Shown here: in pieces, positions 1 to 5,706 of the stretch | Layout of the letters: every line of letters starts with the position of its first letter | Numbering within the stretch: position 1 is the first letter of the stretch | Assembly (NCBI GenBank): GCA_021812955.1 | Contig: JAKAMJ010000033.1 | Coordinates: forward strand, 1-7,535 | Length of the DNA: 7,535 nucleotides | From: a bacterium | GTDB taxonomy: Bacteria > Patescibacteriota > Minisyncoccia > Phycocordibacterales > Phycocordibacteraceae | Direction: 5' to 3' | Notes under the pieces: model-generated | What the model was told of the DNA's origin: nothing | Seen by the model: the letters and a program-made list of their open reading frames with translations, nothing else | Databases searched by the model: none | Position numbers and translations under genes: made by a program

Positions 1-472
1 TGGTGGACGCCAGGCGGAGCTGCTGGCCGAGGTAGGCGTTTACGATGAGGTTCTCACTGATCTGCGAGCGCAAGTCCTGCTCGGTCATCCCTCGCGCTGC
101 GAGAGCCTTTTCATACTCGGCTGTCGAACTGAAGCTGGACTTGGCAGACGCGAGCTGCTCGTCGACGAGCGTCGAGGATGCCGTCACCCCAGCTTGCTGC
201 GCGGCTTGAGCGAGCAGCGTCTGGCTCACGAGCGCGTCGAGCGCGCCGGACTGGAACTGCGCCTGCGCCGCGGTCGAGGTCGCGGACAGCCCTTGCTGCG
301 ACGCGAACAGAGATTCCTCAGCGGTGAGTTGCCCGCGCGTGATGGCTTCTCCGTTTACTGTCGCGACCGCCTCGCCAGGGCTTGCCGCCGCCGGTCTGGA
401 AAGCGCGTACCACCCGAGGGCGGATACGAGAGCGAGCACTATCACGGAACGGATGATGTTTGTTTTGTTCAT
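1..472 (-). CDS. SurA-N-like secreted peptidyl-prolyl isomerase/chaperone, C-terminus cut by window edge
   Basis: The frame is open for 157 codons from ATG at 472 to the window edge, so the C-terminal part is missing. Residues 1-8 are a short basic N-terminus, 9-24 a hydrophobic segment (signal peptide or membrane anchor), and from about 34 the protein reads EAVATVNGEAITRGQLTAEE, the characteristic start of SurA N-terminal / parvulin-associated domains. Helical Ala/Gln-rich sequence with LDALVSQTLLAQAA and GMTEQDLRSQISENLIVNAY follows, again typical of the SurA-N fold. A catalytic parvulin domain would lie beyond the window, so isomerase activity cannot be judged; chaperone-only members also exist. 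Expected role: folding of exported proteins outside the membrane. GGGAG lies 4 nt before the ATG, and a perfect TATAAT ends 9 nt before it, so the gene may have its own promoter in the 57-nt gap after the DUF5666-like gene. Family assignment is good; enzymatic function is inferred. Confidence 0.82.
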   Translation of the reverse strand, partial: MNKTNIIRSVIVLALVSALGWYALSRPAAASPGEAVATVNGEAITRGQLTAEESLFASQQGLSATSTAAQAQFQSGALDALVSQTLLAQAAQQAGVTASSTLVDEQLASAKSSFSSTAEYEKALAARGMTEQDLRSQISENLIVNAYLGQQLRLAST

Positions 473-481
473 AGTGCTCCC

Positions 482-487
482 ATTATA
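482..487 (-). promoter_or_regulatory. Consensus -10 box (TATAAT) just upstream of the SurA-N-like gene
   Basis: On the minus strand this is a perfect TATAAT followed by GGGAGCACT and then ATG. A standard +1 would fall around 475, giving a leader of about 3 nt and placing the GGGAG ribosome-binding motif upstream of the start of the RNA. No good TTGACA is found 16-18 bp upstream (GGAAAT occupies the 17-bp position), so the promoter call rests on the -10 and on its intergenic position. If the gene is instead read from the upstream operon, GGGAG would serve as a normal Shine-Dalgarno. Confidence 0.45.
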
Positions 488-529
488 CCGCATCGGCGGC
501 GCAGATTTCCTGCCCGAGCATCTGTCCTG

Positions 530-955
530 TTATTGAGCACGCGGGGCGCCTGTCGGCTGCTGAGCGCCTGTCACCGCCGGGCGGATCTGGATAGACTGCG
601 CTGTAACGCTTCCGTCGCTGTTGGGCGTGCCGGTTACCATCACGTTCGTGCCTGTCGAGAGGTCGGCAGCCGAGCCGGGGACGGTCTTCATTACCTGCGC
701 GCTCGCGCCGACGAGCACTATCTTCGTGTTGCCGTCCTGCATCTTGATGGTGATGCCGGAGGCGTCCTTCGACAGGATAGCGCCGGCAAAGGCGCCGCCC
801 TGGCCACCGAAGCGCCCGCGAGCACTCCGGCCGAACTGTGCGAACTGCCCGCCTGATGGTGCCTTGCTCGGCGCATAGAGCGTCCCGCAATAGAACGAGC
901 CTCCACTGATAACCGCTGCGGCCACCAGGCCGCCGACAATCGTTTTCTTGTTCAT
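530..955 (-). CDS. Membrane-anchored DUF5666-like protein with Gly-rich linker
   Basis: 141 residues. Residues 1-4 are MNKK, 5-26 form a signal-anchor, 33-58 are Gly/Arg/Phe/Gln-rich (GQFAQFGRSARGRFGGQGG), and 58-126 form a beta-rich domain with the signature of DUF5666-like small barrels: GAILSKDASGITIKMQDG, then KIVLVGASAQV, DLSTGTNVMVTG and DGSVTAQSIQIRP. The C-terminal 15 residues are a Pro/Ala/Gln tail. Similar anchored proteins recur in Parcubacteria genomes; their function is unknown to me. The gene lies 37 nt after the permease stop. No purine-rich ribosome-binding site precedes the ATG; instead GTATACAT lies just upstream. Its domain aligns with that of the one-TM protein at 4757-5257, so the exporter genes are bracketed by two related proteins. 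Cys23 lies at the end of the hydrophobic segment, but SFYC is a poor lipobox, so I do not call a lipoprotein. Confidence 0.85.
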   Translation of the reverse strand: MNKKTIVGGLVAAAVISGGSFYCGTLYAPSKAPSGGQFAQFGRSARGRFGGQGGAFAGAILSKDASGITIKMQDGNTKIVLVGASAQVMKTVPGSAADLSTGTNVMVTGTPNSDGSVTAQSIQIRPAVTGAQQPTGAPRAQ

Positions 956-961
956 ATGAAA

Positions 962-967
962 TGTATA
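962..967 (-). promoter_or_regulatory. -10-like TATACA 6 nt before the DUF5666-like ATG
   Basis: The minus strand reads CCGTATACATTTCATATG. TATACA matches TATAAT at four of six positions, and a +1 seven bases past its last base is the A of the ATG at 955, which predicts a leaderless mRNA. No convincing -35 is visible. The same CCGTATAC string precedes the two-TM gene at 5639, so it may be a shared site rather than a chance AT-rich patch. Weak without transcript data. Confidence 0.3.
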
Positions 968-992
968 CGGATTCCGATGACCGTTTGGTGCG

Positions 993-2228
993 TCATTCGT
1001 ATCGCAGCGCCTCTATCGGGTTCATGCGAGCCGCCCGCCGAGCCGGGTACCAGCCGAACACGATGCCGATGAGCGCCGACACGCCGAACGCGAGCAGTAC
1101 GGACGGGAGCGAGACGCTCGTCTCAACGATGCCGAGTGCGGTTACGCCGTAAGAAAGGGCGACGCCGATCGCGACGCCGATGATACCGCCGATGAGCGTG
1201 AGAGCTACCGCTTCCGCTAGGAACTGCCGGATGATGTCGCGCTCGGTCGCGCCGATCGCCTTGCGGAGCCCGATCTCCCGCGTGCGCTCTGTCACGGTAG
1301 TGAGCATCATGTTCATGATGCCGATGCCGCCGACGACGAGCGAGATGCCTGCGATGGCCGCGAGCAGGAGAGTGAACGTCTGCGTGACGCTCGATACGGT
1401 CGATATCAGGTCGTTCTGGTTCAGTACCGAGAAGTCCGCCTGCGTCGGGTCGCTGATGTGGTGGCGGCCAAGCAGCAGGGAGGTGATATCCGATTGCGCT
1501 TGCGCCATGCTGCCAGCGTCGGTCGCCTGGACGTTTATCGCGGTTACGTATTTGCCGCCGGATAGGTAGCGCTGCGCGCTCGTGAGCGGCACGTAGACCA
1601 TGTCGTCCTGGTTCGAGAAGCCGCTACCGCCCTTGGCGGCCGTCACGCCGATAACCTTGAATTCGAGCTGGTTGATGCGGATCGTCTGTCCGACTGCGTC
1701 CGACGGCACTGCGCTGTCCCCGAACAGGTCGGTGACGACCGTCGGCCCGAGCACGGCGACCTTCGCGCCGGAAGAGTCGTTCTGGTCCGATATGAACGAG
1801 CCGGTGTCTATCTGGACATTCCGTACGGAGGCGTACGCGGCTGTCACGCCGACGACGGAGGTGTTCGTGTTCGTTCCTTTAGCAGCGATCTGATACCGCC
1901 CGGATGCCTCGGGCGCGACCGCAGCCACGCCCTGCACCTGTGAGCCGATCGCGCCCGCGTCGTCCAGGGTGAGCGTGTGCGCCGAGCCCCGGCCGCTCGA
2001 CACGCCGAAGCCGCCGGCGTTGCGCGATGCTCCGGGCGTCACTTGCAGCAGGTTCGAGCCGAGGGACTGGATGTTGGATTGGATGGAGCTCTGAGCCCCT
2101 TGGCCGATAGCGACCATGGCGATGACCGACGATATGCCGATGACGATGCCGAGCATCGTGAGCCCCGAACGGACCTTGTTTCCGGACAGGGCGGCGTACG
2201 TCTCGTGCAATAGGTCTTTGAATGTCAT
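993..2228 (-). CDS. MacB/FtsX-type ABC transporter permease
   Basis: 411 residues with the layout of stand-alone MacB-family permeases. The N-terminal stretch TMLGIVIGISSVIAMVAIG (residues 24-42) is TM1. Residues 45-280 form the large extracytoplasmic MacB periplasmic-core domain. TM2 (about 284-310, containing GGIGIMNMMLTTVTERTREIG and the coupling-helix region), TM3 (338-362) and TM4 (374-394) form the FtsX domain, which ends in ARRAARMNPIEALRYE, the usual family terminus. The ATPase is a separate polypeptide, unlike E. coli MacB, where it is fused. The start overlaps the ATPase stop as ATGA, and a GGAGAG ribosome-binding site lies 7 nt before the ATG inside the ATPase gene, so the two are translationally coupled. 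MacB-type permeases transmit ATP-driven conformational change across the membrane rather than carrying substrate through it. Substrate is unknown; antibiotic, peptide, lipoprotein or envelope-signalling roles are all possible. Confidence 0.93.
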   Translation of the reverse strand: MTFKDLLHETYAALSGNKVRSGLTMLGIVIGISSVIAMVAIGQGAQSSIQSNIQSLGSNLLQVTPGASRNAGGFGVSSGRGSAHTLTLDDAGAIGSQVQGVAAVAPEASGRYQIAAKGTNTNTSVVGVTAAYASVRNVQIDTGSFISDQNDSSGAKVAVLGPTVVTDLFGDSAVPSDAVGQTIRINQLEFKVIGVTAAKGGSGFSNQDDMVYVPLTSAQRYLSGGKYVTAINVQATDAGSMAQAQSDITSLLLGRHHISDPTQADFSVLNQNDLISTVSSVTQTFTLLLAAIAGISLVVGGIGIMNMMLTTVTERTREIGLRKAIGATERDIIRQFLAEAVALTLIGGIIGVAIGVALSYGVTALGIVETSVSLPSVLLAFGVSALIGIVFGWYPARRAARMNPIEALRYE

Positions 2229-2929
2229 AGTGCGGCTCTCCGTTGCGCGTGCGACGCGTCGTCAGACACGATGCGCCCGTCGCGCAGGTGGATGATGCGT
2301 TTCGCATGCTCGGCGACGTCCGGCTCGTGGGTGATGAGTACGATGGTGCTGCCGTGCTCTTCGTTCAGCTTCTGGAAGGTGCCGAGCACCACTTCTCCCG
2401 TGCGGGTGTCGAGGTTGCCGGTCGGCTCGTCGGCCAGGATGAGCGACGGCTCGTTGACGAGCGCTCGCGCTATCGCTACACGCTGTACCTGCCCGCCGGA
2501 CAGCTCGTTCGACCGGTGAGTGAAATGGCTCTCTTGCATACCGGCCGCATGTAGCGCCCGCGCTGCCCGCGCCGAGCGCTCGTCCCCGCCGACGCCCGCG
2601 TACACGAGCGGGAGCATCACGTTGCGCAGTACGGTGGTGCGAGGCAGCAGGTTGAACGACTGGAAGACGAAACCAATCTTATCCTTGCGGATTTCCGCAA
2701 GCTCGTCGTCCGAGAGCGCCGAGACGTCTCGTTCGTCGAGCCGGTATGATCCGGACGTCGGCGTGTCGAGGCAGCCGAGGATGTGCATGAGCGTGGATTT
2801 GCCCGAACCGGAGGGCCCCATGATAGCCACGAACTCGCCGTCGGCTATCCCGAACGAGATGCCTTTGAGCGCCTGGAACGCCATGTCGCCCGAGCCGTAC
2901 GTCTTCGTTATGCCGCGGATGTCTATCAT
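2225..2929 (-). CDS. MacB/LolD-type ABC transporter ATP-binding protein
   Basis: 234 residues, full length for a LolD/MacB/FtsE-family nucleotide-binding subunit. Visible motifs in order: A-loop region TKTYGSGDMAFQALKGISF (9-26), Walker A GPSGSGKST (38-46), Q-loop Gln90 in GFVFQSFNLLPRTTVLRNV, signature LSGGQVQRVAIARAL (143-157), Walker B LILADEPTGNLD (163-174) and H-loop His201 in ITHE. All catalytic residues are present, so it should be active; Val148 replaces the more usual Gln in LSGGQQQR. It powers the permease encoded directly downstream, with which it overlaps by 4 nt. It starts 19 nt after the adaptor stop, with only a weak GGAACGAG-type ribosome-binding motif. Together with the adaptor and permease it forms a MacAB-like complex at the cytoplasmic membrane. 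Confidence 0.95.
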   Translation of the reverse strand: MIDIRGITKTYGSGDMAFQALKGISFGIADGEFVAIMGPSGSGKSTLMHILGCLDTPTSGSYRLDERDVSALSDDELAEIRKDKIGFVFQSFNLLPRTTVLRNVMLPLVYAGVGGDERSARAARALHAAGMQESHFTHRSNELSGGQVQRVAIARALVNEPSLILADEPTGNLDTRTGEVVLGTFQKLNEEHGSTIVLITHEPDVAEHAKRIIHLRDGRIVSDDASHAQRRAAL

Positions 2930-2948
2930 GCCGTCTCGTTCCGCGCGC

Positions 2949-4736
2949 CTATCCGCCCCCGCCTACGCGCATGCCGCCGCGCATGCCGCCGCCGCTACCG
3001 CCGAAGAGGGAAGGAGCGCTGCTCTTCGCTGCAGTCTGCGCCACCGCCGCTGAGACGGTGCGCACCACGATCTGCTCGCCCTCGGTGAGGCCGGACGTTA
3101 TCTCTGTATTCGTGTCGTCTGATATGCCGGTTTCGACAGGAATCTGCTGAGGCGCCGTCTTCGATGCGACGCCCTGGCTCGCGCTCGCGCCGGTGTCGTT
3201 TATGGGCGGCACGAACGCGCTCACGAAGCTCTGGCCGTTCTGCGTCTTTATCGCGCTCGACGGGACGGCGAGCACGTCCTGGTGCGCGGCGGTGATGATC
3301 GCCGCGTTCACTGTCATGCCCGGCTTGATGCGGTCGTCCTGGCTGTCGAATCCGATCTTCACGTCATACGAGACGACGCCCTGCGACACTGTCCCTATCG
3401 TGTCTATCTGCGCGACCTGCCCGGTGAGCGACAGCCCGTCTATCGCGTCGAACGTGAGCGTCGCCTTGTCGCCCACGTGCACCTTCGCGGCGTCCACTTC
3501 GTCGAGCGAGAGCTCGGCGATGCGCTGGCTGGTGATGAGCGTCGCGACCGCCGTGCCGCTCGAGGCGGAATCGTATTCTTTCACGTTGACTGCGGCGATC
3601 GTCCCCGAGAACGGCGCGGTGACGTAGTAGTCCGCTAGCGCGCTCTTCGCGTCCTGGAGCGCGTTCTGCGCCTTCGTCACGGACAGCTGTGCCGACTGGA
3701 TGTCGAGCGCGTCTGCTCCTGCTTTCGTCGCGTCGAGCGATTGCTGCTTCTCTACCACGTCATGCTCGCCCTGCGTGAGCGCCGTCTTGTCGGAGAGCAG
3801 GGATGAGAGGTGTGAGTTCATCTTCGTCGTGTACGCGCTCAGGTTCGTAAGCGCGGCCGTTGCAGTCGGCGAGGGCGCGATCGAGCGCGCGCTGCAAGTG
3901 TCGGCATACAGCTGGATGAACGCGTCCGCGCTCTTGAGCGCTTTTGCTGTGAGCTGCGCCGCCGCGTATGAATCGTCGAGCGCTTTCTCGACCGCGTCGT
4001 TGCTCGGCGAGCTGCCGAGCGCCTGGTATTCGCTGAATGCAGCGTCGTACGCCTGCTTCGCAGCCACGTAGTCGTTATATGCCGTCGCTTCGAACACTGG
4101 CGCGCGCAGGTCGTAATTGCCGATCGCGTCCGCGTAGAACTCCTCGTTCTTCTGCCCGTTCTTGCGGGCGTCGTCGTTCTCGAGTATGCCGTCGAGGTTC
4201 GTCACGATGTCCGGCAGGTCGAGGAACGTGTTCGTCACGTCCGTCACGCTGCTGGCGTAGGACTGGGCGAGCGAATCCTTCGCGTCCGAGAGCGCGTTCT
4301 GCGCCTGGGTCATCGTCAGCGCCGACGCGGGTTCCTGGAGTTTCTCGAGGGCGATTTGCGCGCTTTCGAGGTTTGTCTGCGCGTCGCGCACCGTCTTCTG
4401 CGCTTCGGTCGCGTCGAGCTCGGCGATGAGCGTGCCTGCGGACACTTTCTGCCCTGGCGCAACGCCGACGTACACGACCGTGCCCGATACCTGCGGTTTC
4501 AGGTCGAGCTGGTCGGATGCGGACACCTGCCCGGATGCCGAGACGGAAGCGACGACCGTCCCTTTCGTGACGGTCCCGAGCACATACTTGGTCTCCGTGC
4601 CGGCAGCGAAGGCTTTCGTATACGCGAACCATGCTGTTCCCGCCAGCGCGGCGATGATGAACGCCGACGCGACCGGGCGCGCTTTCACGAACGATGTCGC
4701 TTTCCGGACGTGCTTGTTTGCGAGTATGTCTTTCAT
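2949..4736 (-). CDS. MacA/HlyD-family adaptor with enlarged coiled-coil insertion
   Basis: 595 residues from ATG at 4736; a TTG two codons upstream (4742) keeps the frame but is the less likely start. Residues about 19-43 are a basic-flanked membrane anchor. Residues 55-110 carry the first half of the lipoyl/barrel-sandwich domain (GTVVYVGVAPGQKVSAGTLIAELD). Residues 110-370 form a long helical hairpin, and 371-400 the returning lipoyl half (VTAPFSGTIAAVNV). Residues 405-500 are the beta-barrel domain, followed by a membrane-proximal domain (to about 563) and the tail SLFGGSGGGMRGGMRVGGGG. Typical MacA/HlyD adaptors have roughly 350-450 residues; the excess is in the hairpin, where about 190 residues (160-350) containing NDDARKNGQKNEEFYADAIGN separate two nearly identical segments. 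No ribosome-binding site is visible before the ATG. It is 20 nt after the one-TM gene and just ahead of the ATPase and permease genes, so it is the partner of that transporter. With no TolC-like gene in view, the hairpin probably contacts the wall or another protein. Confidence 0.92.
   Translation of the reverse strand: MKDILANKHVRKATSFVKARPVASAFIIAALAGTAWFAYTKAFAAGTETKYVLGTVTKGTVVASVSASGQVSASDQLDLKPQVSGTVVYVGVAPGQKVSAGTLIAELDATEAQKTVRDAQTNLESAQIALEKLQEPASALTMTQAQNALSDAKDSLAQSYASSVTDVTNTFLDLPDIVTNLDGILENDDARKNGQKNEEFYADAIGNYDLRAPVFEATAYNDYVAAKQAYDAAFSEYQALGSSPSNDAVEKALDDSYAAAQLTAKALKSADAFIQLYADTCSARSIAPSPTATAALTNLSAYTTKMNSHLSSLLSDKTALTQGEHDVVEKQQSLDATKAGADALDIQSAQLSVTKAQNALQDAKSALADYYVTAPFSGTIAAVNVKEYDSASSGTAVATLITSQRIAELSLDEVDAAKVHVGDKATLTFDAIDGLSLTGQVAQIDTIGTVSQGVVSYDVKIGFDSQDDRIKPGMTVNAAIITAAHQDVLAVPSSAIKTQNGQSFVSAFVPPINDTGASASQGVASKTAPQQIPVETGISDDTNTEITSGLTEGEQIVVRTVSAAVAQTAAKSSAPSLFGGSGGGMRGGMRVGGGG
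2967..2990 (-). repeat. Two tandem 12-bp copies coding the Gly-Met-Arg tail of the adaptor
   Basis: GCGCATGCCGCC on the plus strand occurs twice in direct tandem (2967-2978 and 2979-2990). On the minus strand it encodes the GGMRGGMR part of the adaptor's C-terminus. A perfect in-frame repeat in a Gly-rich tail is a likely site for length variation by slippage. It is short, so chance or composition bias is not excluded. Confidence 0.6.
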
Positions 4737-4751
4737 AGGCAATGGATGTGC

Positions 4752-4764
4752 GGCGATTATCGCC
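4752..4764. repeat. Perfect 13-bp palindrome over the stop codon of the one-TM gene
   Basis: GGCGAT-T-ATCGCC is a perfect inverted repeat with a one-base centre. It includes the TAA stop (4757-4759) and lies 15 nt before the adaptor ATG. As RNA it could form a GGCG/CGCC stem with a five-base loop; as DNA it could be an operator. The minus strand also reads GATAAT within it, a possible -10. There is no direct evidence of function. Confidence 0.3.
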
Positions 4765-5257
4765 CGGACGGCGTGGTGGACGCGCTCGTGCCTCCCTGGC
4801 CGTCGGGCGGAGCGGGGAGTATCCGGATGAGCCTCGCCTGTATCCGGGAATCCTTATCCGGCTCGCCGAGCGCGGTCAGGAAATCGCCCGGGCGTATGTC
4901 CTCCGGCTTGAGTGCCGCGTCGAGCTTGCGGATGAGCGTGTCTTTCGACACGAGCACCGTCTTTTCGACGCTGTCCGGGCCGGCGACCACGATATCCGGC
5001 AGCGAGACGCTCACGACCTTGCCAACCGCGCCGTGCGATGCGCGGAACTCGTCGCGCAGCGGGAAGCCGCCCTGCGAGGGTGCGTGCCGGTCGAACAGGC
5101 GGTAATAGTCGTTCCCGAATTGATATGCGAAAGAGGCCTTGCGGTAGCCTACGTAGACTCCCGCCTGGAAGACGAGGAGCGCGACGACCGCCACGCCCAG
5201 GCAGGCGAGGGCGGTCTTGAACGGGCGCGAACGTATGAAATCCTTGATAGCGGTCAT
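4757..5257 (-). CDS. One-TM protein with extracytoplasmic DUF5666-like domain
   Basis: 166 residues. Residues 1-14 are a basic cytoplasmic start (IRSRPFK), 15-38 a transmembrane helix, and 39-75 an aromatic linker (YQFGNDYYRLFD). Residues 76-148 are a beta-rich domain reading GAVGKVVSVSLPDIVVAGPD, EKTVLVSKDTLIRKLDAALK, PEDIRPGDFLTALGEPD and RIQARLIRILP. The last 17 residues are a Gly/Ser/Thr/Pro tail. I recognise this as a family widespread in Parcubacteria genomes near ABC exporter genes, with no assigned function. The domain aligns along its length with that of the protein at 530-955. The gene begins 4 nt after the two-TM gene stop (TAA, CCTC, ATG), with AGGA about 9 nt before the start, so the two are co-transcribed and probably coupled. 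Expected location is anchored in the membrane with the domain outside, where it could be a lid or sensor for the transporter; that role is inference. Confidence 0.85.
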   Translation of the reverse strand: MTAIKDFIRSRPFKTALACLGVAVVALLVFQAGVYVGYRKASFAYQFGNDYYRLFDRHAPSQGGFPLRDEFRASHGAVGKVVSVSLPDIVVAGPDSVEKTVLVSKDTLIRKLDAALKPEDIRPGDFLTALGEPDKDSRIQARLIRILPAPPDGQGGTSASTTPSGR

Positions 5258-5261
5258 GAGG

Positions 5262-5639
5262 TTATATCCTAGCGAAGCGGGTAAAGGCCGCCTCAGCAGT
5301 GTCCGCCATCGTGCGGACCGAGGCGAGGAGTGCCAGGGTCGCGGCGAGCAGCGCGGCTATCGCGAGGGCGGGGATGGATTCTGCGAGCGCGATGAGCGCG
5401 TCCTTCCAGACGGACGCGAGGGCGTCCGAATCAGAAAGCACGAGCGTCGCGTATCCGTAGAATTCGGACGTGAAGAACGTATGCAGGAAGTATTGCGCCG
5501 ACAAGACCACGCCCACTGAGGACGCGGCGAGCGCCGCCGCCGCGCCGGCGAAATACGCCCGTGCGCGTCTACGCTCCGCCAGCCGGATAGACGAGATGAT
5601 CGCTTTCTTGAGTCCTGCCGACGGGCGGATTGCCTGCAT
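5262..5639 (-). CDS. Small two-TM membrane protein next to the sigma factor, function unknown
   Basis: 125 residues. Residues 1-28 are basic (KKAIISSIRLAERRRAR) and should be cytoplasmic. Residues 29-51 form TM1, 52-84 an outside loop with aromatic and acidic residues (YFLHTFFTSEFYGYATLVLSDSD), 86-108 TM2, and 109-125 a short cytoplasmic tail. Parcubacteria carry similar two-TM proteins beside such one-TM/ABC genes. It sits between the sigma factor and the exporter genes, so a membrane anti-sigma or signal-relay role is plausible, but there is no ZAS (HxxxCxxC) motif and no recognisable anti-sigma domain. No ribosome-binding site precedes the ATG at 5639; the 67-nt gap to the sigma gene holds a stem-loop and a -10-like TATACC. 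The gene is real by context and composition; the function is open. Confidence 0.8.
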   Translation of the reverse strand: MQAIRPSAGLKKAIISSIRLAERRRARAYFAGAAAALAASSVGVVLSAQYFLHTFFTSEFYGYATLVLSDSDALASVWKDALIALAESIPALAIAALLAATLALLASVRTMADTAEAAFTRFARI

Positions 5640-5643
5640 ATCA

Positions 5644-5649
5644 GGTATA
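5644..5649 (-). promoter_or_regulatory. -10-like TATACC directly before the two-TM gene
   Basis: The minus strand reads CCCGTATACCTGATATG. TATACC ends 4 nt before the ATG, so a normal +1 would fall at or just inside the start codon, marginal even for a leaderless mRNA. It shares CCGTATAC with the region before the DUF5666-like gene. It lies just after the stem-loop, where a promoter restarting transcription of the exporter genes would be expected. No -35 is evident. Confidence 0.22.
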
Positions 5650-5653
5650 CGGG

Positions 5654-5678
5654 AAAGCGCCGCGGATTGGTGCGGCGC
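5654..5678 (-). terminator. Stem-loop after the sigma gene, possible leaky terminator or attenuator
   Basis: The minus strand has GCGCCGC, an 8-nt loop ACCAATCC, GCGGCGC, then TTT and CCC. The 7-bp GC-only stem is perfect, but the T run is only three bases, so it is a weak intrinsic terminator at best. It lies about 30 nt past the sigma stop and 15 nt before the two-TM start. It could reduce read-through so that the sigma factor and the exporter genes are made in different amounts, or it could stabilise the 3' end of the sigma mRNA. Confidence 0.5.
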
Positions 5679-5706
5679 ATGAGGTGGGTTGAAGAAGGAA
5701 GGGAGG

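Noticed and set aside
883..888. Lipoprotein cysteine (Cys23) in the DUF5666-like protein
   Set aside because: The residues before it, SFY, do not fit a lipobox, so a plain signal anchor is the safer reading.
4075..4632. Minus-strand frame of 185 codons inside the adaptor gene
   Set aside because: An Arg-rich shifted frame of the adaptor, which itself has clear HlyD/MacA domains across the same DNA.
4740..4742. TTG as the start of the adaptor
   Set aside because: An ATG two codons downstream opens with MKDILANK followed by a normal anchor; TTG adds only two residues and has no ribosome-binding site.
4356..5105. Long plus-strand frame of 249 codons
   Set aside because: It runs antisense across the adaptor and one-TM genes, is rich in Arg/Gly with no recognisable domain, and is expected by chance opposite GC-rich genes.
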